A stretch of 64,000 nucleotides of DNA from Candidatus Omnitrophota bacterium (GCA_030593065.1 JAUVHV010000004.1:1-64000); one strand, 5' to 3'. Shown: positions 43,534 through 52,175, numbered from the stretch's first letter. The notes: generated from the letters alone by a model not told the origin. Translations and numbers: made by a program.

Positions 43534-44365
43534 TAAAAAGATAAATCTACGAGACTGCAATAAGATGCAGCAGCTCTTAAGAGGCTTGAAGCTGCATACT
43601 GTCTGTGAAGAAGCAGCGTGCCCTAATATATCAGAGTGTTTTAAAAAGCAGACAGCGGCATTTATGATTCTTGGCCGAAACTGCACAAGGAATTGCGGTT
43701 TTTGTAATATTGGCCATGGGGAACCCTCGCCTGTTGATAATGCTGAAGCCAAGCATGTTGCGGAGGCGGTTTTTCATCTGGGCTTGCGCCATGTGGTGAT
43801 CACAAGTGTTACGCGCGATGATTTAAAAGATGGAGGTGCCCGGCAGTTTGCAGAGACGGTCTTAGCGGTTCGGAAAAGCTGTGGTAATGTTATTATCGAG
43901 GTTCTTATACCGGATCTTAATGCTGACAGGGCCTCTATCGGGATAGTAGTAGACTCAGCTCCTGATATTATAAATCATAATCTTGAAACCGTATCAAGGT
44001 TATATCCGGAAGTAAGGCCAAGGGCTGATTACAGACGTTCTCTGAACGTATTAAAGATTGTAAAGGAGCTCTCCGGCAGTAACATCTATACAAAGAGTGG
44101 GATTATGGCCGGCCTTGGCGAGAGAGAGGGTGAGGTTTTGGATCTCTTTCTGGATCTAAGAAGAGTCGGATGCGATTTTTTAAGTATTGGCCAATATCTC
44201 GCGCCAAGTAAGAGCCACTATCCTGTTAAAGAGTATATAAATGCCGAACTGTTCGGCTATTACAAGCAAAAGGCGGAAGAAGCGAGATTCCGATTTGTGG
44301 CCAGCGCGGCCTATGTAAGAAGTTCTTATATGGCAGAAGAGTATATAAGCAAGGAGAGGTTATGA
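43502..44365 (+). CDS. lipA: Lipoyl synthase
   Basis: About 287 residues from the ATG at 43502. I chose this over an upstream frame to 43463 because MLVAQKPAWLNKKI aligns with the usual LipA N-terminus; it overlaps the ligase gene by 32 bases. Radical SAM enzyme that inserts two sulfurs into protein-bound octanoate. Auxiliary cluster motif CEEAACPNISEC, radical SAM motif CTRNCGFCNIG, and the C-terminal VRSSYMAEE with the serine ligand of the auxiliary cluster. Its sacrificial cluster would be restored by the Nfu/NifU proteins encoded 3 kb downstream. Confidence 0.95.
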   Translation: MLVAQKPAWLNKKINLRDCNKMQQLLRGLKLHTVCEEAACPNISECFKKQTAAFMILGRNCTRNCGFCNIGHGEPSPVDNAEAKHVAEAVFHLGLRHVVITSVTRDDLKDGGARQFAETVLAVRKSCGNVIIEVLIPDLNADRASIGIVVDSAPDIINHNLETVSRLYPEVRPRADYRRSLNVLKIVKELSGSNIYTKSGIMAGLGEREGEVLDLFLDLRRVGCDFLSIGQYLAPSKSHYPVKEYINAELFGYYKQKAEEARFRFVASAAYVRSSYMAEEYISKERL

Positions 44366-45330
44366 GAGTAGTGGTAACAGGAGGCGCCGGCTTTATAGGA
44401 AGCGCGCTATTATGGAAACTGAATCAGCAGGGAATATACGATATTATAGTTGTTGATATTGGGGATAAAGGGAAAGATTCAAAAAACCTTAAAAACAAAA
44501 AGATCTCAGATTATGTTGAACGTGACAAGTTTCTTAATCTTGTTGAAAACAACAAACTTGATAAGTCTATAGATGTGATAATACATTTCGGGGCTTGCGC
44601 AGATACAATAGAGACCAACAGTGTGTATCTTGCAAGAAACAATTATCTCTATTCAAGGAAGCTTGCTCAGTGGTCGCTTAAGAATGATAAGCGTTTTCTT
44701 TACGCGAGCAGTGCTTCAACATATGGCGCTGGAGAACTCGGTTATTCTGATAAGGATGAATTTATCCCTCGCCTTAAGCCGTTGAATGAGTATGGCAAAT
44801 CAAAGCAGATTTTTGACTTGTGGGTTTTTGAGAACGGATTGCAGGAGAAGCTTACGGGTTTTAAATTCTTTAATGTATATGGCCCTAATGAATACCATAA
44901 ACAAGACATGCGTAGCATGGTAAATAAAGGTTATCACCAGATAATAGAGACGGGCAAGTTAAAGCTCTTTAAATCGCATAAGCCTGGATATAAAGACGGT
45001 GAGCAGAAGAGAGATTTTATCTATATAAAAGACGCTCTTGAGATAGTATGGTTTTTTTTGGATAACCACGACAAAAAAGGAATATTTAATGTAGGAACTG
45101 CCCATGCTCATACATGGAACGAGCTTGCCGATGCCTTGTTCGCGGCGCTCGGTTTGGAACCGAATATAGAATATTTTGATATGCCGGATAATATAAAAGG
45201 CCAATACCAGTATTTTACAGAAGCGGACATTTCGAAGCTGAGGGCAGCGGGTTGTGATTTTAAGTTTACGGATATGAAAGAGGCTGTTAAGGATTATGTC
45301 GGTTATCTTAAGGAACAATCCTATGTTTAA
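44362..45330 (+). CDS. hldD: ADP-L-glycero-D-manno-heptose 6-epimerase
   Basis: 322 residues of the extended short-chain dehydrogenase family. Motifs: VVVTGGAGFIGSALLWKL at the N-terminus, HFGACADTIETN (about 75-86), SSASTYGAGE, Tyr and Lys in NEYGKSKQIFD, and FKFFNVYGPNEYHKQDMRSM. It converts ADP-D- to ADP-L-glycero-manno-heptose for the LPS inner core, which supports an outer membrane. It overlaps lipA by 4 bases and nifS by 8, so it sits inside a metabolically unrelated operon. Confidence 0.94.
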   Translation: MRVVVTGGAGFIGSALLWKLNQQGIYDIIVVDIGDKGKDSKNLKNKKISDYVERDKFLNLVENNKLDKSIDVIIHFGACADTIETNSVYLARNNYLYSRKLAQWSLKNDKRFLYASSASTYGAGELGYSDKDEFIPRLKPLNEYGKSKQIFDLWVFENGLQEKLTGFKFFNVYGPNEYHKQDMRSMVNKGYHQIIETGKLKLFKSHKPGYKDGEQKRDFIYIKDALEIVWFFLDNHDKKGIFNVGTAHAHTWNELADALFAALGLEPNIEYFDMPDNIKGQYQYFTEADISKLRAAGCDFKFTDMKEAVKDYVGYLKEQSYV

Positions 45331-46519
45331 AAGAAGAATATATTTAGATAACAACGCTACGACACCGCTTCACCCTGATGTGAAGAAGTCTCTTACAGAT
45401 ACCATGAAGGTATTTGGTAATGTTTCAAGCATGCATAGTTTTGGAAGGGAGGCAAAGGCTCAATTAGAGAATGCCAGGAGCAGAATAGCCTCTTTTATAA
45501 ATGCCAATTCTGATGAGATTATCTTTGTTGGAAGCGGTTCAGAGGCAAATAATACTGTCTTGAATATGGTATCATGCTGCTCTTATATGTGCAGCAATAA
45601 ATGCAAAGACAGGCACCAGATACTGATATCAGAGATTGAACACCCCTGTATATTAGAGACCTCGAAATGTTTAGCGGAAAAAGGCATATCAGTATCATAT
45701 GTAAGCGTTGACAAATATGGTAAAATAGACATGGGCCAGTTAAAGAAGAGGCTCTCAGAAGGCATTATGCTTGTCTCTGTTATGATGGCAAACAATGAGA
45801 TAGGTACTATCCAGGATATAAAAGAGATCTCAAGGATAGTGCATGATAAGGGAGCGTTATTCCATACAGATGCTGTTCAGGCGGTTGGAAAGATATTCGT
45901 CGATGTTAAGGGCCTGGATGCGGACTTTTTGTCATTCTCCGCCCATAAGATATACGGCCCGAAGGGTGTAGGCGCGCTATATGTAAAGAGTGGTTCACCG
46001 TTTTGTCCGTTTATAAGAGGTGGCCATCAGGAACAGGGTAGGCGCGCCGGCACAGAGAATACCCTTGGTATAGTAGGAATGGCAGCTGCTATCGATGCCA
46101 GAAAGAGAGAGATGGCTCCCGAGGCAGAACGCCTTAAAAGGATGAGAGAGAGGCTCAGAAATTTTATTAAAGATAATATACCTGATGTAACTTTTAACGG
46201 CCATCCGGATGATTCTTTGCCAGGCACTCTCAACGTATCTTTTAAAGGCGCTGAAGGCGAGGCAATACTTTTATATCTTGATTTAGAAGGTATTGCCGTT
46301 TCAACGGGTTCTGCATGCGCGTCTGGCTCGCTTGATCCATCTCATGTGCTGCTTGCGATAAAGATAGGACATGAAAATGCTCATGGGGCAATACGTTTCA
46401 GCCTTGGACGCGAAACCACGGATAATGATATAGATTATGTTATCGACAAATTACCCCTGGTAGTTGAGAAAGTGCGCGGAATGTCATCAGCATATTCTAA
46501 GAGACAGGTAAAGCAATGA
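45323..46519 (+). CDS. nifS: Cysteine desulfurase (NifS/IscS type)
   Basis: About 398 residues from the ATG at 45323, preceded by AAGGA. An upstream frame to 45296 lacks a ribosome-binding site and runs inside hldD. PLP enzyme that supplies sulfur for Fe-S clusters. Motifs: IYLDNNATTPLHP, GSGSEANN, HTDAVQAVGK, the PLP Lys209 in SAHKIYGPKGVGALYV, and the catalytic cysteine loop STGSACASGSLDPSHVL. It overlaps the NifU-like gene by 4 bases. Confidence 0.94.
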   Translation: MFKRRIYLDNNATTPLHPDVKKSLTDTMKVFGNVSSMHSFGREAKAQLENARSRIASFINANSDEIIFVGSGSEANNTVLNMVSCCSYMCSNKCKDRHQILISEIEHPCILETSKCLAEKGISVSYVSVDKYGKIDMGQLKKRLSEGIMLVSVMMANNEIGTIQDIKEISRIVHDKGALFHTDAVQAVGKIFVDVKGLDADFLSFSAHKIYGPKGVGALYVKSGSPFCPFIRGGHQEQGRRAGTENTLGIVGMAAAIDARKREMAPEAERLKRMRERLRNFIKDNIPDVTFNGHPDDSLPGTLNVSFKGAEGEAILLYLDLEGIAVSTGSACASGSLDPSHVLLAIKIGHENAHGAIRFSLGRETTDNDIDYVIDKLPLVVEKVRGMSSAYSKRQVKQ

Positions 46520-47124
46520 CAGAGCCTCTTAAATGGGTATATACTGAAAAGGTCAAAGAGCATTTTATCAATCCAAAAAATGTGTTAAAGGATGATACTG
46601 AATATAACGCGGATGGTGAAGGCGTTGTCGGTAATATTAAATGCGGTGACCAGATGCTTATGATGATAAAGGTTGACAAGGATACTCAGACAATATTAGA
46701 TTGCAAATGGAAGACCTATGGTTGCGCGAGCGCGATAGCTTCAACTTCTATCTTGTCAGAGAAGGTTAAAGGTATGAAACTGGATGATGCTTATAAGATA
46801 TCCCCAAAGGATATCGTAAAAGAGCTTGGGGGTTTGCCGGAGCATAAGATACACTGCTCCGTGCTTGGTGATAAGGCCCTTCGCGCCGCTATAGATGATT
46901 ATTATAAACGCAATGGCATGGGTGATAAGATAAAGAGGGAGGCAGCGCGAATAATCTGCAAGTGCATGAATATTACAGATCATGAGATAGAGAATGCTGT
47001 TCTTGAAGGCGCAAGGACGTATCTGCAGCTTCAGGAGAAGACAAAAATAGGTACGGTATGCGGCCAGTGCAAAGAAGAGACTTTGAGGCTTTTAGAAGAG
47101 TACAAGAACAGACATCTTAAATAG
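46516..47124 (+). CDS. nifU: NifU-like scaffold: IscU domain plus BFD-type [2Fe-2S] domain
   Basis: 202 residues. The N-terminal IscU-type scaffold has a Cys in NIKCGDQM, KWKTYGCASAIASTS and HKIHCSVLGDKAL (the three scaffold cysteines). The C-terminal BFD-type [2Fe-2S] domain has ICKCMNITDHEIENAV and TVCGQCKEETLRLL. Classical NifU has a third Nfu domain, absent here but encoded separately at 47274. It assembles Fe-S clusters with NifS, probably for the hydrogenase, LipA and other iron-sulfur enzymes nearby. Confidence 0.92.
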   Translation: MTEPLKWVYTEKVKEHFINPKNVLKDDTEYNADGEGVVGNIKCGDQMLMMIKVDKDTQTILDCKWKTYGCASAIASTSILSEKVKGMKLDDAYKISPKDIVKELGGLPEHKIHCSVLGDKALRAAIDDYYKRNGMGDKIKREAARIICKCMNITDHEIENAVLEGARTYLQLQEKTKIGTVCGQCKEETLRLLEEYKNRHLK

Positions 47125-47141
47125 AAAGCGAGGTGATATGC

Positions 47142-47216
47142 ATGTTTACAGAAAAGTGGATGCTTATGCCGGTTGCGCATTGTAAAGAAGGTTGTAGTAT
47201 ACAGTCCTGGGCATGA
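47142..47216 (+). CDS. Possible 24-residue small protein between nifU and nfu
   Basis: An ATG at 47142 opens a 24-codon frame (MFTEKWMLMPVAHCKEGC and a short tail ending SWA). GAGGTG at 47130-47135 is correctly spaced (6-8 bases) and has no other obvious gene to serve, since an ATG at 47138 opens only 15 codons. The HCKEGC motif could bind metal. There is no family evidence. It could equally be a translated leader or noise. Confidence 0.3.
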   Translation: MFTEKWMLMPVAHCKEGCSIQSWA

Positions 47217-47273
47217 CATTAAACCGCCCTTTACAAAAAGGATTAATCATCAGACAAACAGGAGATAACATAC

Positions 47274-47498
47274 ATGTTAAAAGAAAGGGTAGAAGCGGTA
47301 TTGAGTAAGATAAGGCCTTCGCTACAAAATGACGGAGGCGATGTAGAGTTGATAGATGTGGGTGAGAATGGTGTTGTAAAGGTAAGGTTAAAAGGGGCGT
47401 GTGCCGGGTGCCCTATGAGCCAGATGACACTTAAGCAAGGCATAGAGGCTACATTAAAGCAGGAGATACCTGAGGTAAAAGAGGTGGTATCTTTGTAA
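47274..47498 (+). CDS. Nfu-type Fe-S carrier (NifU C-terminal domain)
   Basis: 74 residues, a single NifU C-terminal domain. ILRPSLQNDGGD-like start (KIRPSLQNDGGDVELIDV) and the CxxC cluster-binding motif in KGACAGCPMSQMTLKQGIE. It carries [4Fe-4S] clusters to target enzymes. Encoded next to the NifU-like scaffold that lacks this domain, so the classical three-domain NifU is split into two genes. Confidence 0.95.
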   Translation: MLKERVEAVLSKIRPSLQNDGGDVELIDVGENGVVKVRLKGACAGCPMSQMTLKQGIEATLKQEIPEVKEVVSL

Positions 47499-47499
47499 T

Positions 47500-47961
47500 A
47501 TGAAGATTAATGACAGCTTAATATTTTTTTTGCAAAAACAACATTACGCGGTTATATCTACTATCGACAAAAATAGCTCAATACATAATTCCTGCAAAGG
47601 CATTGTTGAGATAGATAAGCGGGGCAAGATCTATCTTTTAGATCTTTATAAGCAGAAAACATATGAAAACTTAAAGCGCAATCCTAATATAGCATTGACC
47701 GTAATCGATGAGCATAAATTTGAAGGTTATTCATTAAAAGGCAAAGCAAAGATTGTATCAGGGGATAAGATAACGAAAAAGACCATGAAGGCATGGGAGA
47801 AGAAACTAACAGGCAGGATATCTCAGAGAATAATAAAGAATATAAAAGGAGAAAAAGGCCATCCTAAGCATCCGGAGACGTTGTTTCCAGAGCCAGAATA
47901 CATAATCGAGATGGATATAGAAGAGATCATAGATCTTACCCCACGGGCTCTGAAGCGATAG
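47500..47961 (+). CDS. Pyridoxamine 5'-phosphate oxidase-like flavin-binding protein
   Basis: 153 residues of the split-barrel FMN-binding fold. QKQHYAVISTIDKNSSIHNS opens the first strands, and GKIYLLDLYKQKTYENLKRNPNIALTVID is the typical PNPOx-like core. Family members bind FMN, F420 or haem, so a detoxifying or redox function fits the neighbours. A true pyridoxamine phosphate oxidase role is unlikely in an anaerobe. It starts 1 base after the nfu stop. Confidence 0.78.
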   Translation: MKINDSLIFFLQKQHYAVISTIDKNSSIHNSCKGIVEIDKRGKIYLLDLYKQKTYENLKRNPNIALTVIDEHKFEGYSLKGKAKIVSGDKITKKTMKAWEKKLTGRISQRIIKNIKGEKGHPKHPETLFPEPEYIIEMDIEEIIDLTPRALKR

Positions 47962-47982
47962 AGAAACAGAAAGAAGGAAAAC

Positions 47983-48558
47983 ATGAAGAATATAAAGGGC
48001 ACAAAGACAGAAAAGAACCTGTTGGCATCATTCGCGGGAGAGAGCCAGGCAAGAAACCGTTACACATATTTTGCCAGTGCCGCAAAGAAAGCCGGATATG
48101 AACAGATAGCGGCAATATTTTTAGAGACAGCAGACAATGAAAAAGAGCATGCAAAAAGGTTCTTTAAATTGTTAGAAGGCGGTAGCGTAGAGATACAGGC
48201 AACCTATCCAGCCGGTATAATAGGTGATACAGCTCAGAACCTGGAAGCAGCCGTGTCAGGGGAGAATGAGGAGTGGACAAAGCTTTACAAAGACGCGGAG
48301 AAAGAAGCAAGAGAGGAAGGATTTGATGAGATAGCGGATCAGTTTAAAGAGATAGCGGAAGTAGAGGAGGAGCATGAAAAGCGCTATCGCAGGCTCCTTG
48401 AAAACATAAAAGACAAAAAGGTGTTTAAAAAGGACACAATCGTAAAATGGAAATGCCGTAATTGTGGGTATGTGCACGAGAGCAGCGAGGCGCCTGATGA
48501 ATGCCCGGCATGCCATCATCCGCAGAGTTATTATGAATTGCTTTGCGAAAATTATTAA
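47983..48558 (+). CDS. rbr: Rubrerythrin
   Basis: 191 residues, the classical layout. A four-helix diiron domain has ESQARNRYTYFASAAKK, DNEKEHAKRFF (ExxH) and AEVEEEHEKRYRRL (second ExxH). A C-terminal rubredoxin-like [Fe(SCys)4] domain has CRNCGYVHESS and CPACHHPQSYYE. It reduces hydrogen peroxide in anaerobes with electrons from rubredoxin or NAD(P)H. Heads the oxygen-defence block with the superoxide reductase gene 33 bases later. Confidence 0.97.
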   Translation: MKNIKGTKTEKNLLASFAGESQARNRYTYFASAAKKAGYEQIAAIFLETADNEKEHAKRFFKLLEGGSVEIQATYPAGIIGDTAQNLEAAVSGENEEWTKLYKDAEKEAREEGFDEIADQFKEIAEVEEEHEKRYRRLLENIKDKKVFKKDTIVKWKCRNCGYVHESSEAPDECPACHHPQSYYELLCENY

Positions 48559-48591
48559 AAATTAAAATTAAAAAAAAGGGGGGGTTTTGTG

Positions 48592-49035
48592 ATGAACGGT
48601 TATGTATGCAAGGTGTGTAAATATATAGCTATCGATGGTAATGCGCCGGAACATTGCCCTGTCTGCGGCGCGCCAAAAAGCGCTTTTGCGGAGAATGAAA
48701 ACGCTATAAAACAACCTCAGGATACAAGCAACCTATCAGACCTTGAGAAGAAGCATATACCGGTTATAACAGTGGTAAAGAAATGCGGCCTTATTTCAGA
48801 TGGCTGCATAGACGCGCATGTAAAGTTGGGTGAGATCCAGCACCCCATGGAACAGTCCCATTACATAATGCACATAGATTTTTATATTGATAAAGAATTT
48901 GTAGCGCGAGTGCATCTTACCCCAGAGCGATTAAATCCCGCGGCGGCATTACATCTTAAGAACCAGGAAGGCAAGATAGAGGCGATAGCTTTATGCAACC
49001 AGCATGGCGCGTGGTTCAATGAAGCAGAACTCTAA
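48592..49035 (+). CDS. Superoxide reductase with N-terminal rubredoxin-like domain
   Basis: About 147 residues from the ATG at 48592; a GTG one codon earlier is possible, and a run of seven or more G residues precedes it. The N-terminal rubredoxin-like iron site has CKVCKYIAIDG and HCPVCGAPKSAF. The C-terminal neelaredoxin-like centre has EKKHIPVI, GEIQHPMEQSHYIMHIDFY and the CNQHGAW ligand pair. It reduces superoxide to peroxide without making oxygen, and the peroxide would go to rubrerythrin. The rubredoxin type at the N-terminus differs from classical desulfoferrodoxin. Confidence 0.9.
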   Translation: MNGYVCKVCKYIAIDGNAPEHCPVCGAPKSAFAENENAIKQPQDTSNLSDLEKKHIPVITVVKKCGLISDGCIDAHVKLGEIQHPMEQSHYIMHIDFYIDKEFVARVHLTPERLNPAAALHLKNQEGKIEAIALCNQHGAWFNEAEL

Positions 49036-49044
49036 GATGGGATC

Positions 49045-49758
49045 ATGATAATATTTGAGACAGAGGTCATTGCCGTCATAGACAGGGCCCCTGGAGTAAA
49101 GAGTTTTAGATTCAAGACAGATAAGAGGCTTTCATTCAAACCCGGCCAGTTTTTCTTTGTTGGTATTATGATAAACGGAGAAGAACGGACAAAGCATTTC
49201 TCCTTTTCTAATTCACCTACTGAAGCAGATTATATAGAGTTTACAAAGCGCCTTACCAACAGTGATTTTTCTGATGCCTTAAACCGTCTTAAAGCAGGCG
49301 AGTGGGCTAAGATAAAAGCACCTTATGGTAATTTCATACTCAACGGTAAATATGAAAAAATAGCTTTCTTATCAGGTGGCATAGGTATAACTCCGATAAG
49401 GAGTATATCAAAGTATGTAGTTGATAAAGATTTCTCTACTGATATAGTGCTGTTATATGGCAACAATAGAGAGGCAGACATTATATTTAAGCGGGATTTT
49501 GATTCTATGGCTGAGAAGAGAGATAATTTTAGAGTAGTCTACACTCTTACTTCTAAGGATATAGACAAGGATAACTGGCAGGGCAGGACAGGATATATAG
49601 ATGCTGATATGATAAGAAAGGAGATACCCGATTACAAAGAGAGAGTCTTTTTTATCTGTGGCCCACCTGCTATGGTTGAGACATTAAATAACACTTTAGA
49701 GAAAAAGTTGAATATCCCTACAGATAAAATAATAACAGAGAATTTCACAGGATATTAA
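49045..49758 (+). CDS. Ferredoxin/flavodoxin reductase-like FAD oxidoreductase
   Basis: 237 residues of the ferredoxin-NADP reductase superfamily. FAD-binding motif TKHFSFSNSPTE (R-x-Y-S-like, with Lys-His-Phe-Ser), GEWAKIKAPYGNF, the nucleotide-binding FLSGGIGITPIRSI, VLLYGNNREADIIF, and the C-terminal FFICGPPAMVETL. It has no attached [2Fe-2S] domain. It probably passes electrons from NAD(P)H to the rubredoxin-type centres of the rubrerythrin and superoxide reductase encoded just upstream (inference). Confidence 0.85.
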   Translation: MIIFETEVIAVIDRAPGVKSFRFKTDKRLSFKPGQFFFVGIMINGEERTKHFSFSNSPTEADYIEFTKRLTNSDFSDALNRLKAGEWAKIKAPYGNFILNGKYEKIAFLSGGIGITPIRSISKYVVDKDFSTDIVLLYGNNREADIIFKRDFDSMAEKRDNFRVVYTLTSKDIDKDNWQGRTGYIDADMIRKEIPDYKERVFFICGPPAMVETLNNTLEKKLNIPTDKIITENFTGY

Positions 49759-49759
49759 T

Positions 49760-50794
49760 ATGCGAAAAGAACCGCCTTGCTGTGAAGTTACAAGAAAGAG
49801 ATGGTATCTAAATAAGGTATTTATTGTCGCGTTCTCTCTTTTATCCCTGATTATATTTTCATTTTTTATCCCCATGCTTGAACCTTTTCGAAAAGCACTA
49901 TACATGTATTTCTCAAAGATATGGTGGGCAATTCTTATAGGTTTCATGCTGGGAGGCGTTATTGATAATTTTGTGCCGCGGGAATACATATCGCATGTCC
50001 TATCAAAGCCTAAGAAAAGAACGATTCTATATTCGGTTATTCTGGGATTTTTTATGAGCGCTTGCAGCCATGGTATACTCGCGCTTTCCATAGAACTGCA
50101 TAAGAAAGGCGCTTCAAACCCTTCCGTAGTTGCTTTTCTGTTAGCTTCGCCGTGGGCTAATCTGCCTATTACAATTATGCTTATAGGTTTTTTTGGGATT
50201 AAAGCTCTTTTTATAATAATCTCCGCGTTATCTATTGCGATAATAACAGGTTTTATATATCAATTCCTGGAATCAAGGAATATCATCGAGACTAATAAGA
50301 ATATAGTTGTCGTAGATAAGGATTTTTCAATAAGATCAGATATATTGAAACGATCAAAAGATTACAAGTTTACATTTACACAGTTTACAATTGATCTAAA
50401 AGGTGTTATTAAAGGAGCCATATCGCTTGGGGACATGGTGCTCTGGTGGATATTGATAGGTATGGGCATGGCAAGCCTGGCAGCTGCATACATACCGCAG
50501 GGCATATTCCAGAATTATATGGGGCCTACAACGCTAGGTTTAGCTGTTACATTAATATTTGCTACTGTATTAGAAGTCTGCTCAGAAGGTACAGCTCCGC
50601 TTGCTTTTGAGATATATAGGCAGACCGCTGCTCTGGGTAACGCGTTTGTATTTTTGATGGCAGGTGTTGTTACCGATTATACAGAGATAGGGCTCTTGTG
50701 GCATAATGTGGGGAAAAGAGTTGCTATCTGGCTTCCTATTGTTACAGTGCCGCAAGTGGTTATTTTGGGAATTATAGCAAACTTATTATTTTAA
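49760..50794 (+). CDS. Predicted permease (DUF318/ArsP-like)
   Basis: 344 residues with about eight membrane segments in two bundles, separated by a soluble loop (about 175-215). Motifs: MSACSHGILALSIELHKKGAS, LLASPWANLPITI and EVCSEGTAPLAFEIYRQ. The family includes ArsP and SO_0444-type exporters of organoarsenicals and metals. An N-terminal CC pair (PPCCEV) could bind metal. It begins one base after the reductase stop, so they are cotranscribed. The substrate is unknown. Confidence 0.8.
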   Translation: MRKEPPCCEVTRKRWYLNKVFIVAFSLLSLIIFSFFIPMLEPFRKALYMYFSKIWWAILIGFMLGGVIDNFVPREYISHVLSKPKKRTILYSVILGFFMSACSHGILALSIELHKKGASNPSVVAFLLASPWANLPITIMLIGFFGIKALFIIISALSIAIITGFIYQFLESRNIIETNKNIVVVDKDFSIRSDILKRSKDYKFTFTQFTIDLKGVIKGAISLGDMVLWWILIGMGMASLAAAYIPQGIFQNYMGPTTLGLAVTLIFATVLEVCSEGTAPLAFEIYRQTAALGNAFVFLMAGVVTDYTEIGLLWHNVGKRVAIWLPIVTVPQVVILGIIANLLF

Positions 50795-50823
50795 TTGTGC
50801 AAAGAATAGAAAAAAGTTATTAT
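50795..50823 (+). promoter_or_regulatory. Promoter of the lactate dehydrogenase gene
   Basis: TTGTGC (50795-50800), a 17-base spacer and TATTAT (50818-50823). The -10 overlaps the ATG at 50822, which rules that codon out as the start and favours the ATG at 50849. Confidence 0.6.
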
Positions 50824-50836
50824 GACAGGTGATATC

Positions 50837-50844
50837 AGGGGGGG
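50837..50844 (+). promoter_or_regulatory. Ribosome-binding site that decides the ldh start
   Basis: AGGGGGGG lies 4 bases before the ATG at 50849. The alternative in-frame ATG at 50822 has no such site upstream. Confidence 0.65.
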
Positions 50845-50848
50845 TATT

Positions 50849-51799
50849 ATGAAAACACAAAAACCAAAGATTGCTATAATAGGCTGCGGTAATGTAGGCA
50901 GTACTTTTGCATTTGCGTTAAGCGCTAATGGGTTGGCTCGTGAGATAGTACTTATAGATCAAAATAGAGACAAGGCAAAAGGTGAGAGCATGGATTTAAA
51001 CCATGGGGCAAGTTTTATAAAGCCTGTTGAGATATCTTATTCTGGGTATGAAGGCTGTAAAGATGCTGATATAGTTGTTATCACTGCTGGCGCAAAACAG
51101 AAACCCGGACAGACGAGGATAGAGCTTGTTAAGCAGAACGTAGAGATTTTTAAAAATATTATCCCAAGTATAATTAAATATACAAAAGATTCTATCTTGC
51201 TTGTAGTTTCAAACCCTGTTGATGTATTGACATACATTACATTGAAAATATCAGGTTTTCCTAAAAGTAGGGTGATAGGTTCGGGCACTGTGCTTGATAC
51301 TTCAAGATTAAGATTTTTAATAGGAAAGCATTGCGATGTGGATCCAAGAAACGTTCACGCGTATATAATTGGAGAGCATGGCGATACTGAACTTGCTGTG
51401 TGGAGCCACGCTAACATAGCAGGTATGGTATTGAAAGAGTACTGCCCCTTGTGCAACAGCAAATGTAACTACCATAATGAACTGGATGGTATCTTTAACC
51501 AGGTTAAGGGCGCAGCTTATGAGATTATAAATACAAAAGGCGCCACATCGTATGCTATAGCGTTGGCATTAGTCCGTATTGTTGAGGCGATTATAAGAAG
51601 TGAGAATTCTATACTGCCGGTCTCTGTACTTATTGAGGGCTATTATGGCATAGAAGAGGTATGTTTAAGCATACCATCTGTTGTTAATAAAAACGGTATT
51701 AGAAATTTTCTTAAACTGAAATTATCAGATATTGAACAGAAGCAGCTTATGGATTCAGCCAAAGCTCTTAAGAATATTATAAGGTCAGTCAATATTTAA
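50849..51799 (+). CDS. ldh: L-lactate dehydrogenase
   Basis: About 316 residues. Reduces pyruvate to L-lactate with NADH. Motifs: IGCGNVGSTFAFAL (about 11-24), LVVSNPVDVLTYI, DTSRLRFLIGK and the catalytic His in GEHGDTELAVWSHANIAG. In the substrate loop GAKQKPGQTR the glutamine before KPG marks lactate rather than malate dehydrogenase, where arginine is expected. It could dispose of excess NADH and, being near Rex, may be under redox control; I see no clear Rex site. Confidence 0.9.
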   Translation: MKTQKPKIAIIGCGNVGSTFAFALSANGLAREIVLIDQNRDKAKGESMDLNHGASFIKPVEISYSGYEGCKDADIVVITAGAKQKPGQTRIELVKQNVEIFKNIIPSIIKYTKDSILLVVSNPVDVLTYITLKISGFPKSRVIGSGTVLDTSRLRFLIGKHCDVDPRNVHAYIIGEHGDTELAVWSHANIAGMVLKEYCPLCNSKCNYHNELDGIFNQVKGAAYEIINTKGATSYAIALALVRIVEAIIRSENSILPVSVLIEGYYGIEEVCLSIPSVVNKNGIRNFLKLKLSDIEQKQLMDSAKALKNIIRSVNI

Positions 51800-51811
51800 C
51801 AGGAGGCTATC

Positions 51812-51937
51812 ATGGCAGTAGAAAAGGCAGGTGAAAAATACAGGTGCAATGTGTGCGGCAATGAAGTGATAGTCACTAAGGTAGGCGGTGGAGAACTTGT
51901 ATGCTGTGAGCAGCCTATGGAAAAGATAGGGGGGTAA
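51812..51937 (+). CDS. Desulforedoxin
   Basis: A complete 41-residue gene. A perfect AGGAGG (51801-51806) stands 5 bases before the ATG. Cysteines 12, 15, 31 and 32 (YRCNVCG and LVCCEQPM) are the exact rubredoxin-like pattern of desulforedoxin, with a C-C pair in place of the second CxxC. It binds one iron and would serve as electron carrier for the superoxide reductase/rubrerythrin system, and lies 2 bases before the glutaredoxin gene. Confidence 0.9.
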   Translation: MAVEKAGEKYRCNVCGNEVIVTKVGGGELVCCEQPMEKIGG

Positions 51938-51938
51938 T

Positions 51939-52175
51939 ATGGATAAGAAGATTATAGTTTACAGCACGCCTACGTGCCCGCACTGCATAAGGCTTAAGGA
52001 GTTTTTAAGGGAGAATAATATTGTATTTGACAATATCGATGTCTCAACCGATAAAACCAAAGCGGATGAGATGATCAAGAAAAGCGGCCAGATGGGTGTT
52101 CCGGTTATTGATATAGATGGCGAGATTATAGTTGGCTTTGACACAAGCGTGATAAAACAGAAATTGGGCATATAA
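51939..52175 (+). CDS. Glutaredoxin-like thiol-disulfide protein
   Basis: 78 residues, thioredoxin fold. Active site CPHC in TPTCPHCIRLKEFL, and the cis-Pro in GQMGVPVIDIDG. It lacks the usual CPYC of glutaredoxin, so it resembles NrdH/short glutaredoxin-like redoxins reduced by thioredoxin reductase. The trxB gene overlaps its stop by one base, making it the likely electron donor. Confidence 0.92.
   Translation: MDKKIIVYSTPTCPHCIRLKEFLRENNIVFDNIDVSTDKTKADEMIKKSGQMGVPVIDIDGEIIVGFDTSVIKQKLGI

Noticed and set aside
50849-51799. Malate dehydrogenase instead of lactate dehydrogenase
   Set aside because: The substrate loop has Gln before KPG (AKQKPGQTR), the lactate-type residue, where malate dehydrogenases have Arg.
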